64,000 bases of DNA from Bacillota bacterium (lineage in GTDB: Bacteria > Bacillota > Clostridia > Lachnospirales > Lachnospiraceae), in assembly GCA_023391695.1 (NCBI GenBank), contig JAEWAK010000030.1:52343-116342 (forward strand). The letters run 5' to 3'. Position numbers and translations under genes: made by a program. Position 1 is the first letter of the stretch. Each line of letters opens with the position of its first letter. Below are positions 54,251 to 62,838 of this stretch, piece after piece. A model generated the notes under the pieces. That model had not been told where the DNA came from and searched no databases. It was given only the letters and a program-made list of their open reading frames with translations.

Positions 54251-54360
54251 CGTTTTACTCCTTTATTGTTCTTTTCGTATTTGCATAAAGTAAAATACTT
54301 TATCTTCCAATCCTATGCCTGCTGTTTTGGGCCGGCTTTTATGTATGGCTTATGGCAATA

Positions 54361-54984
54361 TCAATATCCGTAAGGTATGCGTTTCTCCGTTTTCTCTTTC
54401 CAGTATTTATATAATTTCCCTCTGTTGGCTAATACAAACAGGATAAGATTAAACAACCATATTAAAATAAATGTATGGGCATATTCCGCTGCTTTCAAAT
54501 AAATACCCAGTACCAGCATTCCTGCGACTACCATTACCCCGTCGGCTTCCGACGATACCCGTTTTCCCTTTTTCACCAGTCTTGCGCCTAATTGAAAAAC
54601 GGCTAATATAACGGCAAACACGAGGGAAACCTGGAACCTTGTGATTGCGCTCCAAACTCCAAAGGTCACAGCGACCGCTTTTCCTCCCTTGAATTTGGTA
54701 AAAACAGGAAATATGTGACCTAAGATAGGTGCCAGGGCAACCGGTACGATCTGGGAATTTTTCACGATTCCGGATTCATATAAGGCAACAAGCGGCAGGT
54801 AACCTTTCATAAAATCCAGTATCACGCCTAATAAACCCAGCTTATAACCTGCGGCATGCCATAAATTAAAAGCGCCGGGATTACCATCACCTACTGTTTT
54901 CAGATCTTTTTTCACAGCAAGCCCCAGCCAGTATGAAAACATCAACGAACCGCATAAATATTCCAGAATAGCAAAGAAAACCAT
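54361..54984 (-). CDS. PlsY-like glycerol-3-phosphate acyltransferase family protein
   Basis: About 207 residues, five to six membrane helices. The PlsY motifs are present: GDGNPGAFNLWHAAG (usual GSGNPGATN), LAPILGHIFPVF and FKGGKAVAVTFGVW. PlsY acylates glycerol 3-phosphate with acyl-phosphate. The substitutions in the first motif and the neighbour GT2 suggest a special acceptor. The start at 54984 has TAGGGA upstream and lies seven bases after the GT2 stop; an ATG at 55035 would overlap that gene. Confidence 0.75.
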   Translation of the reverse strand: MVFFAILEYLCGSLMFSYWLGLAVKKDLKTVGDGNPGAFNLWHAAGYKLGLLGVILDFMKGYLPLVALYESGIVKNSQIVPVALAPILGHIFPVFTKFKGGKAVAVTFGVWSAITRFQVSLVFAVILAVFQLGARLVKKGKRVSSEADGVMVVAGMLVLGIYLKAAEYAHTFILIWLFNLILFVLANRGKLYKYWKEKTEKRIPYGY

Positions 54985-54991
54985 GAATTCC

Positions 54992-56086
54992 CTATTTTCG
55001 CCCAATTTTGACCTGCCTGCCTTTCCAGGTAACACTTCCGGTAAATGTCACCTGATAATAAGAATATAAGATAACCACAATAAAAAATACGGTAGAAAAG
55101 AGATGTAGTGCAGGTATAAACCTGCCGTAATCACCGCTGTGTCTGAGAAAATAAAAAATTTGAAGCGTATATAGAATATAACCTAATGTAAAGGGTATGG
55201 CATACCTGGCTCCAAAAAACAGGGTGAAAGGTGTAATAAATTCCACTGCCAGCAGACCGATAAACCAGATTGCTATGGATATTACGGTAAAGGGCTGGAG
55301 GTTTGCCATACCTAAGACGGCACTTTTCCCAAAACCCTGTAATTCACTTCGAAGCCCGCCGGGATACATACGAAAGAAAACATAATTATTACCGATATAG
55401 TTTTCAACATGGATACCTGCTTCCGTTAATTTATTCCCTAAAGTCAGGTCATCCAGTACTTCTGATTTGACACTGTCATGCCCTTCTATTTTGCTGTAAG
55501 CCTCCCTGGTCATGACAATGCAGGAGCCATACAGACCTTTTCTCCTGCTATATCTTTCAAATGGTGAGGTAAAGGCTAATACCCCGAGGAGATACGGAAT
55601 AAGAGAAAACTTTTCAAAAAATTTTTCTGTCTTGTGGTAAGGTACGACTGAAATTGCACCTCCAGTCTTAGCCCTGACATTTAATAAGGTTTCCAGAGCA
55701 TTTGGCGCCAATCTGACATCCGCATCGAAAAATACCAATATATTACCGGAGGATGCTTTTACACCATTCCACAAAGCCCATGCTTTTCCGGTCCAGTTCT
55801 CAGGTAATTCCTTATGACCTATAACCTTTACTCCATAACCGGCTGCAATTTCATAGGTTCTGTCCGATGACATGTCATCTACTACTATAACTTCGTAAGG
55901 ACTTACTGTCTGGGTTTTTAATGATTCCAAAAGATATGGCAGGTTAACCTCTTCATTTCTTGCCGGAATTATAACCGAGACTTTTGAATCCTCATTTTTT
56001 ACGCTGTCCTGGTCAATTAATTGAACTTTGGAAAATAGAATTAAGCCAAATATACAGGAACAAGCTAATAAAATCAAAATTGCCAC
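54992..56086 (-). CDS. GT2 glycosyltransferase with C-terminal membrane helices
   Basis: 364 residues. An N-terminal helix is followed by VSVIIPARNEEVNLPYLLES, VVDDMSSDRT, and the metal motif FFDADVRLAPN. EVLDDLTLGNKLTEAG carries the catalytic Asp. Three to four helices close the protein. It resembles CrtQ-type enzymes and other GT2 enzymes that glycosylate lipids. Coupled by a seven-base gap to the PlsY-like gene, it may glycosylate a lipid that is then acylated (inference). Confidence 0.8.
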   Translation of the reverse strand: MAILILLACSCIFGLILFSKVQLIDQDSVKNEDSKVSVIIPARNEEVNLPYLLESLKTQTVSPYEVIVVDDMSSDRTYEIAAGYGVKVIGHKELPENWTGKAWALWNGVKASSGNILVFFDADVRLAPNALETLLNVRAKTGGAISVVPYHKTEKFFEKFSLIPYLLGVLAFTSPFERYSRRKGLYGSCIVMTREAYSKIEGHDSVKSEVLDDLTLGNKLTEAGIHVENYIGNNYVFFRMYPGGLRSELQGFGKSAVLGMANLQPFTVISIAIWFIGLLAVEFITPFTLFFGARYAIPFTLGYILYTLQIFYFLRHSGDYGRFIPALHLFSTVFFIVVILYSYYQVTFTGSVTWKGRQVKIGRK

Positions 56087-56167
56087 AATAGTTATCCCCC
56101 TCTTATTCTATAATGCGGTTAACATAATAACGTTCGATAATAAATAATATTATAACTGTTGGATAAA

Positions 56168-56284
56168 TTAGTCAATTATTATAATATAATTTTTACCTGT
56201 TGTTAGCAGTCCGGTTGTTCCAAACCAGCTGTCCGCCATTGTATCCCAGCTTTGCTTGTTTTGAATTAGTATTTTATCAGTCAT
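56168..56284 (-). pseudogene. N-terminal stub of a class I SAM methyltransferase
   Basis: 38 codons, AAGGAG-type ribosome binding site, then TDKILIQNKQSWDTMADSWF, then GTTGL. This is the typical N-terminus of a family of small-molecule SAM methyltransferases (NKQSWDTMADSWFGT). After GTTGL the sequence becomes LLTTGKNYIIIID and stops, so the SAM-binding part is gone. It is a truncation scar at 56220 or so. It lies 16 bases behind the S8 gene. Confidence 0.55.
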
Positions 56285-56300
56285 ATTTTCACTCCTTGAT

Positions 56301-57998
56301 TTAATACCTTAATCTGTAGACAGCCAAAATAATATTATCATTTAAAACTCCAAAACCCCAATCTTGATTTGGATATTCAATTAAATTATTTCTCTGAGCA
56401 CTGTTCGTTACTAAATATCTAACAAATGTATTATTTATACCAGGTAAATTACCATTTACAATTGACCACTCAAACAATCTTGCAATTATGCCGGCAGTAT
56501 ATCCAGCAGCGATACTAGATCCTGTAAAAGAAGCAAAACTGTTTTCTCCGACAGGAACAAGAATATTTACTCCAGGAGCTGTAACATCCGGTTTTCTCAC
56601 ATTTGTCTTAGTGTAGCCTCGGCTTGCATAATAATAAATTTCATATTTAAGAGGATCATATGAGGTTACAGTAATTAAATTAGGTGTATTACCTGGTTCT
56701 GATAATGTTGTATAAGTGTCAGCATTCAGAAAGTAGGTATCGTCTGAAACAAATTGATGCATTGGTAACCAGATGTGGAATGCATTTTGCAGACTTGTTC
56801 CAGAAATAAATAATTTCCATGCCCCACTCTCAATATTCATAAATCTTAAAAATATTAATTGATCCCCGGCAAGAGGTTCCTGTGTTCTATTATCTATATA
56901 TATAGTTGTTTCATTATGCGTAATTACTGCTGTATCTTGTTGGAATATGGTATAGGATGTTTGATAAATTAAATCCCCATTCGGTGCGATAATGCCAACT
57001 GCCAATATATCAGGCGCATAACCCCATAATTCCATGGATAAATTTTGTTGATCTGCTCCAACGTTAAAATCTACCACATTACTAAAATTCGGATCATTAG
57101 CCGCTCCAAAATAATGAAGATTCCGATTACCTTCTTCTCCTGCCCCAATGATAACGGCAACTCCAGGTAGTTCGCCTATATCAGATATGTATTTACTTAT
57201 GTAATCTTGTCCTTTATGTGACCCTTGCCAGGATCCCAGTGATGTACATATAACAATCGGTCTTTGCAATCTTCTTGCAACAGAAAGCAAATACTTAATG
57301 CCCATCATTAAATCATTTTCCTGATAACATCTATCTTCTTCCTTAAGTCCAAAAAAATCTTTTAGATATGGTTTTGCTTCTTTCAGTTTAACAATTACTA
57401 ATTCAGCATTGGGTGCAGTTCCCGTGTAATATATATCTTGATTCATATAATACCCGGCAGCGATCCCTGCAACAGCTGTTCCCTGCCCCCCTATTTCTAT
57501 ACTTGGTACAATGGAAAGTGGATTATCCGAATTAAGGGCAATATTAATTTGTTCACGGCTATATTCTGTTCCATAATAAAAATCTTCCGGATAACTATCA
57601 ATACTATCGATAGATTGATCCCACATTGCTGTTACTTTTGTAGTATTATCCTTATACCGAAAGACTGGATTCCGATAATCAATACCTCCATCGATATATC
57701 CGATTAATACACCCGAACCGGTATAATCATTTACTGTATTAACATAATAACTTGTACTGGTATCCAAATTTTCAGAAAACATCAATCCGTAACACTTAGG
57801 TATTGATAAATAGCTAAACTTATAGACTGCATTATATGTCATATTACTTACCGGTAAATAAACAACTGCAAATTGTTCATTGATGATATTATAAGATGCA
57901 TCCGGGTAATTCAATAAAAGATCTTGGTCTTGTGTGTAATCGATTATTAAATCAGCATATTCATTACTGGATATTTTAAAACTTTCCGGCGAAGTCAT
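56301..57998 (-). CDS. S8 subtilisin-like pseudoprotease, Csp family
   Basis: 565 residues. The subtilase fold is visible: Asp in GVLIGYIDGGIDYRN (about D103) and Ser in FTGSSIAAGYTAG (about S495). At the His position the usual GHGTHVAG reads GQGTAVAG (about Q172). The catalytic His is therefore Gln, and the enzyme is probably inactive. No signal peptide. The N-terminal 90 residues and insertions match Csp-type proteases of Clostridia, which act on or sense signals in spore germination; CspA and CspC of C. difficile are also pseudoproteases. The gene stands alone here. Confidence 0.8.
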   Translation of the reverse strand: MTSPESFKISSNEYADLIIDYTQDQDLLLNYPDASYNIINEQFAVVYLPVSNMTYNAVYKFSYLSIPKCYGLMFSENLDTSTSYYVNTVNDYTGSGVLIGYIDGGIDYRNPVFRYKDNTTKVTAMWDQSIDSIDSYPEDFYYGTEYSREQINIALNSDNPLSIVPSIEIGGQGTAVAGIAAGYYMNQDIYYTGTAPNAELVIVKLKEAKPYLKDFFGLKEEDRCYQENDLMMGIKYLLSVARRLQRPIVICTSLGSWQGSHKGQDYISKYISDIGELPGVAVIIGAGEEGNRNLHYFGAANDPNFSNVVDFNVGADQQNLSMELWGYAPDILAVGIIAPNGDLIYQTSYTIFQQDTAVITHNETTIYIDNRTQEPLAGDQLIFLRFMNIESGAWKLFISGTSLQNAFHIWLPMHQFVSDDTYFLNADTYTTLSEPGNTPNLITVTSYDPLKYEIYYYASRGYTKTNVRKPDVTAPGVNILVPVGENSFASFTGSSIAAGYTAGIIARLFEWSIVNGNLPGINNTFVRYLVTNSAQRNNLIEYPNQDWGFGVLNDNIILAVYRLRY

Positions 57999-58134
57999 AA
58001 TTTTACTATATTCTCCATATATAATCTCTTTATATTATGAAATATAAATGGTAAAATGCTAGTACTAATTATTTTTTGCTAAAATTACAATCTTCTCATT
58101 TGCCTCAACCTGCAACTGCCTTAGGCAAGGCTAT

Positions 58135-58632
58135 TTAATAATCAATATCCTTCTCATATCCTATTAGTTTGATATGATTGATATCACAAAACTTTTTAAA
58201 ATACGGCATCAAATCATAGTACTGTACTGGTGTTACGATTAGTTTAAGCCGTTTTTCTAATGTTTGTATAACAATGTGATAATTTAAGGTTTCTCTTTCA
58301 TGTGTAACTGTTTTGAATTGTATAAATTTGATCTGTTCAGCCATAACTTTTTCGTTTATATTTTTCATAAGGATAAACCATTCGATATTAATCTTGTTTT
58401 GCTCAAAAATTATGATTTGGTTTTTCCTTATGTTAAAGACGATACCTACGCCTATCAAGCTAAAAAATATTGCTACTATTAAGAAAACCGGTTTGAAATC
58501 TGAAAGTGTATATAAAAGTGCTACAAATAAAATCATACATATTGATCCTATGATTGAATTCCTTCTGCTTTTTGGATATTCTTGGTTATAATCATACGTC
58601 ATGTTTATTTCCTGAAGCTTCTCTTGAAACAT
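58135..58632 (-). CDS. Small membrane protein, 165 residues
   Basis: Two close membrane helices (IIGSICMILFVALLYTL and VFLIVAIFFSLIGVGIVF) are followed by a soluble part of 80 residues (IIIFEQNKINIEWFILMKNI, then QIKFIQFKTVTHE). This is similar in layout to YcxB/PH-like membrane proteins. The start at 58632 has AAAGGTGA upstream; the frame continues to 58746 but overlaps the next gene. No function is known. Confidence 0.65.
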   Translation of the reverse strand: MFQEKLQEINMTYDYNQEYPKSRRNSIIGSICMILFVALLYTLSDFKPVFLIVAIFFSLIGVGIVFNIRKNQIIIFEQNKINIEWFILMKNINEKVMAEQIKFIQFKTVTHERETLNYHIVIQTLEKRLKLIVTPVQYYDLMPYFKKFCDINHIKLIGYEKDIDY

Positions 58633-58669
58633 TTTATTATCACCTTTCCTATCTTTTCTTTTTAATAGA

Positions 58670-58849
58670 CTAATTTCGCTTTTTTGTTTTTTCACAATCC
58701 GTGCAAAGAATGTTTTTTCCGGCAGAAAAGCCCTTGTCCCTTGCAAACATTATTAAATTGCTTTTGTTTGGTATCCACGCATCCTTGCCGCCTTTATATT
58801 CGTATCCATTGCCACATTTATCACAATAATATCATTTTGGGAATCCCAA
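58670..58849 (-). pseudogene. Zinc-ribbon-like small protein interrupted by TGA at codon 6
   Basis: A TTG at 58849 has AAGGAGGGA upstream. The frame reads MGFPK, TGA (58834-58832), YYCDKCGNGYEYKGGKDAW, then NKSNLIMFARDKGF and ILCTDCEKTKKRN. The CxxC pairs at both ends and the position of the ribosome binding site suggest a formerly complete gene of 59 residues. The TGA is most simply a nonsense mutation; a sequencing error or recoding cannot be excluded. Start choice and interruption are inference. Confidence 0.5.
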
Positions 58850-59177
58850 TTACTATCCCTCCTTGTCAGCTATACCGAACGTGTCGGACAGATTGCTTAT
58901 TACCTAAATCCATGTTTCCCCAAAAAATAATTTTATATAATTATACCTATTATTCAGACACCTATCAATATTAAATTATCAATGTATACCAATTTCTTTG
59001 CTATTTATGGGCGTAACATAGCATCTCCTTTCACTTTTCACAAAATTTTAATGGTTTCTCCATACTTTCTGCATAGAACAAATTTAATATGTACTTGTGA
59101 AACACATATTTTTATAACGGCCAGTAGGAGTTTGGGACAACCTGCTGGCCTCTCCTTTATTTATCCGCTTATAATTC

Positions 59178-59206
59178 TTGTACTAAATCTTGTTCTGTGC
59201 TATAAT
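59178..59206 (+). promoter_or_regulatory. Promoter of tRNA-Ala
   Basis: TTGTAC (59178-59183) and TATAAT (59201-59206), 17 bases apart. The transcript would start next to the tRNA at 59217. Confidence 0.65.
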
Positions 59207-59216
59207 TGATAATATC

Positions 59217-59288
59217 GGGGATATAGCTCAGTGGGAGAGCGTTCGGTTCGCATCCGAAAGGCCGTGGGTTCAAATCCCATTATCTCCA
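59217..59288 (+). tRNA. tRNA-Ala, anticodon CGC
   Basis: All arms fold: acceptor GGGGATA / TATCTCC with the G3-U70 pair that marks alanine tRNA, D-arm GCTC/GAGC, anticodon stem TTCGG/CCGAA with loop TTCGCAT (anticodon CGC), T-arm GTGGG TTCAAAT CCCAT. The discriminator is A; no CCA is encoded. CGC reads GCG codons only, so it is a supplement to the usual TGC type. Confidence 0.9.
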
Positions 59289-59616
59289 CTCGATAATTCA
59301 TCCAAAGACTGTTCTCCGCTCTGGTCTGAATGGATTCAGTATACTCAATTATTATTTTGCATCTTTCGCATTAAATTAAGTCCCAGTATTAGCTATAATA
59401 GGCTTTTTTATTTTTTTCGGAACTTTTGGGGGTGAGGTAGTACCCCAGGGGCTGCAACACCTATGTTTTCTGGATAGCTGTGTCACAGTTCAAAGCAAAG
59501 GAAACCCAGCAAAATCAAGAGTTTCCGTAATTTATATCATTATATATAATTATCTAATTGCCTCATATACACCAATATGCACTTAATAATGCATAAATAT
59601 AACACTATTCTTCCGT

Positions 59617-59757
59617 TTATTCTATATCCACAGGGATATCTTGTGGTATCCTTTTGGCGATTTCTTCCGGGTTTAGCTGGTCACCAAGGGCATTATTCGG
59701 TGTAATCTGGATGTCCTGGATTTTTAATTCCAAATACATATTTACAATATTTCCCAT
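59617..59757 (-). CDS. Possible small ORF or remnant, 46 codons
   Basis: The frame MGNIVNMYLELKIQDIQITP, then NNALGDQLNPEEIAKRIPQD, looks protein-like. It has no ribosome binding site before its ATG and may be the C-terminal rest of a larger gene. The gap around it (59289-59816) otherwise holds only A/T-rich sequence and a GGAAAC / GTTTCC stem. Confidence 0.3.
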   Translation of the reverse strand: MGNIVNMYLELKIQDIQITPNNALGDQLNPEEIAKRIPQDIPVDIE

Positions 59758-59816
59758 ATGAGTTATAATAAGTAAGTCATGACAAATAAATAATTATTAG
59801 GAGGTAAAAATAATTT

Positions 59817-60152
59817 ATGTGCAAAATTTTTAAAAAAAGTTTTATAATAGCATTAACTCTTACTTTATTATTATCAGCTAATTATACTACTGCCTTTGCC
59901 GCTTCACACAACAGCAACAATATCATTGTATATAAAATTACACCTTTTACCAGTTCTACTAGCGCTTATTTGTGGTATGTTGCAGACGTACCTTATTCTT
60001 CGGATAAATATATTCCTAGTTCTATGTATGTTGTTTATCCATACAACGGAATTGGCTATGCAGGTGTAGTATACTGTACTTCGGTTAAATATAATCCAAA
60101 TGATCATTTGTATTACGCTCATTATGAAGGTTATCTATATCCAGAAAACTAA
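59817..60152 (+). CDS. Small secreted protein, 111 residues
   Basis: The signal peptide is clear: KIFKKSFIIALTLTLLLSAN, with a site at FAAS around residue 30. The mature part is Tyr/Ser-rich and beta-like (STSAYLWYVADVPYSSDKYI, YNGIGYAGVVYCTSVKY). One Cys. AGGAGG lies 12 bases before the ATG. It is not the same family as the secreted protein at 2172, but the layout is similar. Function unknown. Confidence 0.7.
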   Translation: MCKIFKKSFIIALTLTLLLSANYTTAFAASHNSNNIIVYKITPFTSSTSAYLWYVADVPYSSDKYIPSSMYVVYPYNGIGYAGVVYCTSVKYNPNDHLYYAHYEGYLYPEN

Positions 60153-60246
60153 TCAAAAGGATTATATGCGGGCCGCAATAGTTTTGAACAGAATAACTAT
60201 TGCGGCTTGTATTAAAACGGAAACTTCTTTTTGAAATGTTGGTTTT

Positions 60247-60551
60247 TTACGTGACTAATTCTATTTGTCCGCTCTGCATCTTTATCCAGGGTTCATATTC
60301 TTCAAAACTACACTTTTTATAAATTCTGCTGTTAACCCATCTAGCGAAATGTTTTAATCAATATTTGGTATTTGGTTATAAATCATCACAAACGGATCTA
60401 CTTTTAAATCGGTCAGTCTACGGAACCTATACATATCTTCTTGAAATAATGTATTAAATCTGACAAGCATAAAACACATATGACGATATGGTTTTATATA
60501 TTGGCTCAATGTCTTAATACCATCCATAACTTGATTTTCGTACCCCATCAA
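60247..60551 (-). pseudogene. C-terminal remnant of a radical SAM protein, frameshifted
   Basis: The first frame (60551-60354) reads YIKPYRHMCFMLVRFNTLFQ, then EDMYRFRRLTDLKVDPFVMI, then YNQIPNID and stops. A second frame continues LKHFARWVNSRIYKKCSFEE, then YEPWIKM, to a TAA at 60247. Together they match the closing part of radical SAM proteins that scan a line of sight (FNTTFEQDMYRI, PYVMIY, RWVN). The first 200 or so residues with the CxxxCxxC cluster are missing and a frameshift is near 60354. Confidence 0.6.
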
Positions 60552-60600
60552 GTCCCATGCTAATTTATCTCATACCGTATATATCAATACAATATTACAA

Positions 60601-60948
60601 TTAATCACCAGACCGCATATTCTCTTTTGATTTGCTATATACCCATTCCTCTAATGCTTTTTTGCTAAAAACATATTGATCCCCGATTTTCGCAAATGGA
60701 AGTCCTTGTAAATTGCCACTGTCTATATCCTTTATTAAATCATCACGATCATATCCAAGCATAACTCCTGCACTATATGCTTTTAAAATATCTCCTTCCT
60801 CATTTGTAGTGTTGCTTATATCAAATGTACCATTTAAACTACCATTTAATTGTTTACCTTCGCTAATAGACTTTGATAAAATAAGAGAACTAATTATCAT
60901 TGAAATTCCCAATAATAATATTCCAATAAATAATACATTCTTTTTCAT
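60601..60948 (-). CDS. Membrane-anchored protein with HTH_17/excisionase-like tail, 115 residues
   Basis: An N-terminal helix (NVLFIGILLLGISMIISSLI) is followed by a linker and a C-terminal 55-residue part, AYSAGVMLGYDRDDLIKDID, then LPFAKIGDQYVFSKKALEEW. The latter has the layout of MerR/excisionase-type HTH_17 domains (helix-turn-helix, wing, IGxxYxFxKxALEEW). Such domains normally bind DNA in the cytoplasm; the N-terminal helix would tether it to the membrane. The ATG at 60948 has GGGAGGA upstream. Confidence 0.6.
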   Translation of the reverse strand: MKKNVLFIGILLLGISMIISSLILSKSISEGKQLNGSLNGTFDISNTTNEEGDILKAYSAGVMLGYDRDDLIKDIDSGNLQGLPFAKIGDQYVFSKKALEEWVYSKSKENMRSGD

Positions 60949-61254
60949 AATACATCCTCCCAATAAAAAGTTTTGATAAAAGATTAGATTATCGATGCTT
61001 CTGACTGCTGCCGTTAACCTATTGATATTATACTACCATATATTAAATATCTTTACCAGTTCATTCCATTGTACGAATAAGTTACAAACATAAAGATTAC
61101 CTATTCAGCAGTTTTTTGTTAAGTTCTTTTGTTGTAGTCCTATTTTTTGTACTTTATTTTAACCTCCAATAAGCAGTAATTGTTTTTTTGTGATAGAATG
61201 GTCTTAGCAATAACAAAGCATTAAAACCGATTAAAAACAGGAGGAACAGTAGAT

Positions 61255-61674
61255 ATGTTTCAGATAAGGTACTTGGAGGAAAAAGATAAGAAGTTTTGGT
61301 ATACGTTAGACAATCACTTGCCCGAAACAGAATTTTTAAAAAAAGCAGCTGATAAAAGAGGTTATATCATTTTAGATAACGAGAAACCTATCGGTATATT
61401 ACGCTTTAACATGTTTTGGGATAATATACCTTTCTTAACACTAATTTTTATAGATTTCTCTTTTCATAAAAAAGGTTATGGCAGGAAAGCTATGGAGTTT
61501 TGGGAGAATGAAATGGCTTTGCAGGGTTATAAAATGATTATGACATCTACCCAAGTTGATGAAAATGCCCAGCATTTTTATCGCAAGCTTGGTTATAAAG
61601 ATTGTGGCGGACTGATACTTGACATACCCGGTTTTGAACAGCCCATGGAGATGTTCATGGCAAAAGCCCTTTAG
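61255..61674 (+). CDS. GNAT family N-acetyltransferase, 139 residues
   Basis: Short GNAT with the usual order: FQIRYLEEKDKKFWYTLD, RGYIILDNEKPIGILRFNMF, LIFIDFSFHKKGYGRKAMEF (acetyl-CoA loop, R/Q-x-x-G-x-G type), NAQHFYRKLGYKDCGG. The ATG at 61255 has AGGAGGA upstream. Substrate unknown. It is the only intact gene between the two decayed ones. Confidence 0.85.
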   Translation: MFQIRYLEEKDKKFWYTLDNHLPETEFLKKAADKRGYIILDNEKPIGILRFNMFWDNIPFLTLIFIDFSFHKKGYGRKAMEFWENEMALQGYKMIMTSTQVDENAQHFYRKLGYKDCGGLILDIPGFEQPMEMFMAKAL

Positions 61675-61939
61675 AAGCCGCAAGCCTCCTATTTATCAGT
61701 ATTTTTGTGTGCCGGGATTTGAAGCAACGATCTCTTTGAACAAGCTAGAAGTAGAAATTTTCCAAAGAGAAAAGAAACTTGCTGATAGAGCAAGAGACTT
61801 GGAACCGGAAGAGCATTATATCATTGGAGGTATTTTACTTGAAGCTAAAACAACTGTGGACCCACCTGTATAACGGATGGTTTATTAAAAGACTGCCATA
61901 CCCAAAAAATCGCTAACACTCGTTTATAAGGATTAACGA

Positions 61940-62377
61940 CTAAAAATATATTTTCTTCCGGTATTCTTTATTATCAGTTATTCGGTTGCTAAATGTCGGC
62001 ATTGAATCACCATAAGTAAACGAAACTGTATTCAAATCAAATTCCTCAATCGAAATCTTTTAAAAAGCGCTGTTTTCAAACCAAGTGCTTAACCACGGAC
62101 TATGTTCGATCACCATATAATGCGGTGACATTCTCTTTATAACACCGCCTTTCTTCGCAAACTCTGTTCGGATTATATTCTCACAATTATGCCTATGCTC
62201 CACATATTCACTGTCACGTGCAGCGCTTTGTGTCTTAGGCTTATTCACTTTTATAGTATTGAGGATAGTTTTTGCTTCATTAACAGGCAAATCCGATAAA
62301 TTGACAAAAGGCCCAACCGTTTTATCATAATAATGATATAAAAAAATCTTAACCACCTCCGGTAATTTATTTTCCAC
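61940..62377 (-). pseudogene. Conserved hypothetical gene interrupted by an in-frame TAA
   Basis: The frame starts at 62377 (VVKIFLYHYYDKTVGPFVNL, then SDLPVNEAKTILNTI). It reaches a TAA at codon 106 after WFENSAF and continues in the same frame with KISIEEFDLNTVSFTYGDSM, then PTFSNRITDNKEYRKK to a TAG at 61940. The two parts join into one protein of about 145 residues that I recall as a widespread Firmicute family. The TAA is thus a nonsense mutation or read-through codon. Confidence 0.6.
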
Positions 62378-62398
62378 TTTTCAATCGTAAACAATAGT

Positions 62399-62838
62399 GA
62401 ATTATATTAATTTATAATTCCATTTATTAGTATTATACATTTCTAATTATTAGGAAGTCAATCGGCGCATTTAAGCGTAGCATTTACAACCACCGTAAGG
62501 AAGGAAGACAAAAAAGACAGCAGATAGCCGCACCAACATATGTAGAACTGATTAGTAAGCTTTATGATTACTAACAGTGGCCGTAAAATTGTCTATATGA
62601 CGAGCAGAAGCTTTAAATACTGGCTAGTGAACCTTGTTTTAAAGGATTGGCGACCATTTTAGTTAAGCGCGAGACAGGATTCAAACCATAATCCTATCCT
62701 ACAAATACAGAAAAGAAAGGGGTTCCATCCACTTCTGATTTATGTGCACATAATAGTCCACATATTTTTTTATCAGAATTAAAAAGACTCTTTTAAATTC
62801 AAATCAGCAAATTGGAATTCGTAAGCTTCGTATTATGC
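62399..62838. other. Gene-poor region with a recombinase-like scrap
   Basis: A plus-strand frame around 62473-62574 reads KRSIYNHRKEGRQKRQQIAA, then TYVELISKLYDY and stops. It has no start codon and looks like the worn C-terminus of a DNA-binding or recombinase gene. The tRNA-Gly fragment at 62663-62686 follows. Nothing intact is seen. Confidence 0.35.
62663..62686 (-). repeat. Second copy of the tRNA-Gly 3' end
   Basis: TAAGCGCGAGACAGGATTCA (and AACC) matches the 3' end of tRNA-Gly at 63952-63975 in 22 of 24 positions. Beyond that the two differ. This is the layout left by integration at a tRNA 3' end. Confidence 0.7.

Noticed and set aside
58684..59209. Two plus-strand frames before tRNA-Ala
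   Set aside because: Cys/His/Tyr-rich translations of A/T-rich sequence, one of them opposite the zinc-ribbon pseudogene; no ribosome binding site.
61619..61873. Plus-strand frame of 84 codons overlapping the end of the GNAT gene
   Set aside because: Its first third is in the GNAT gene in another frame. The last 50 residues look protein-like but have no start, so at best it is a remnant.
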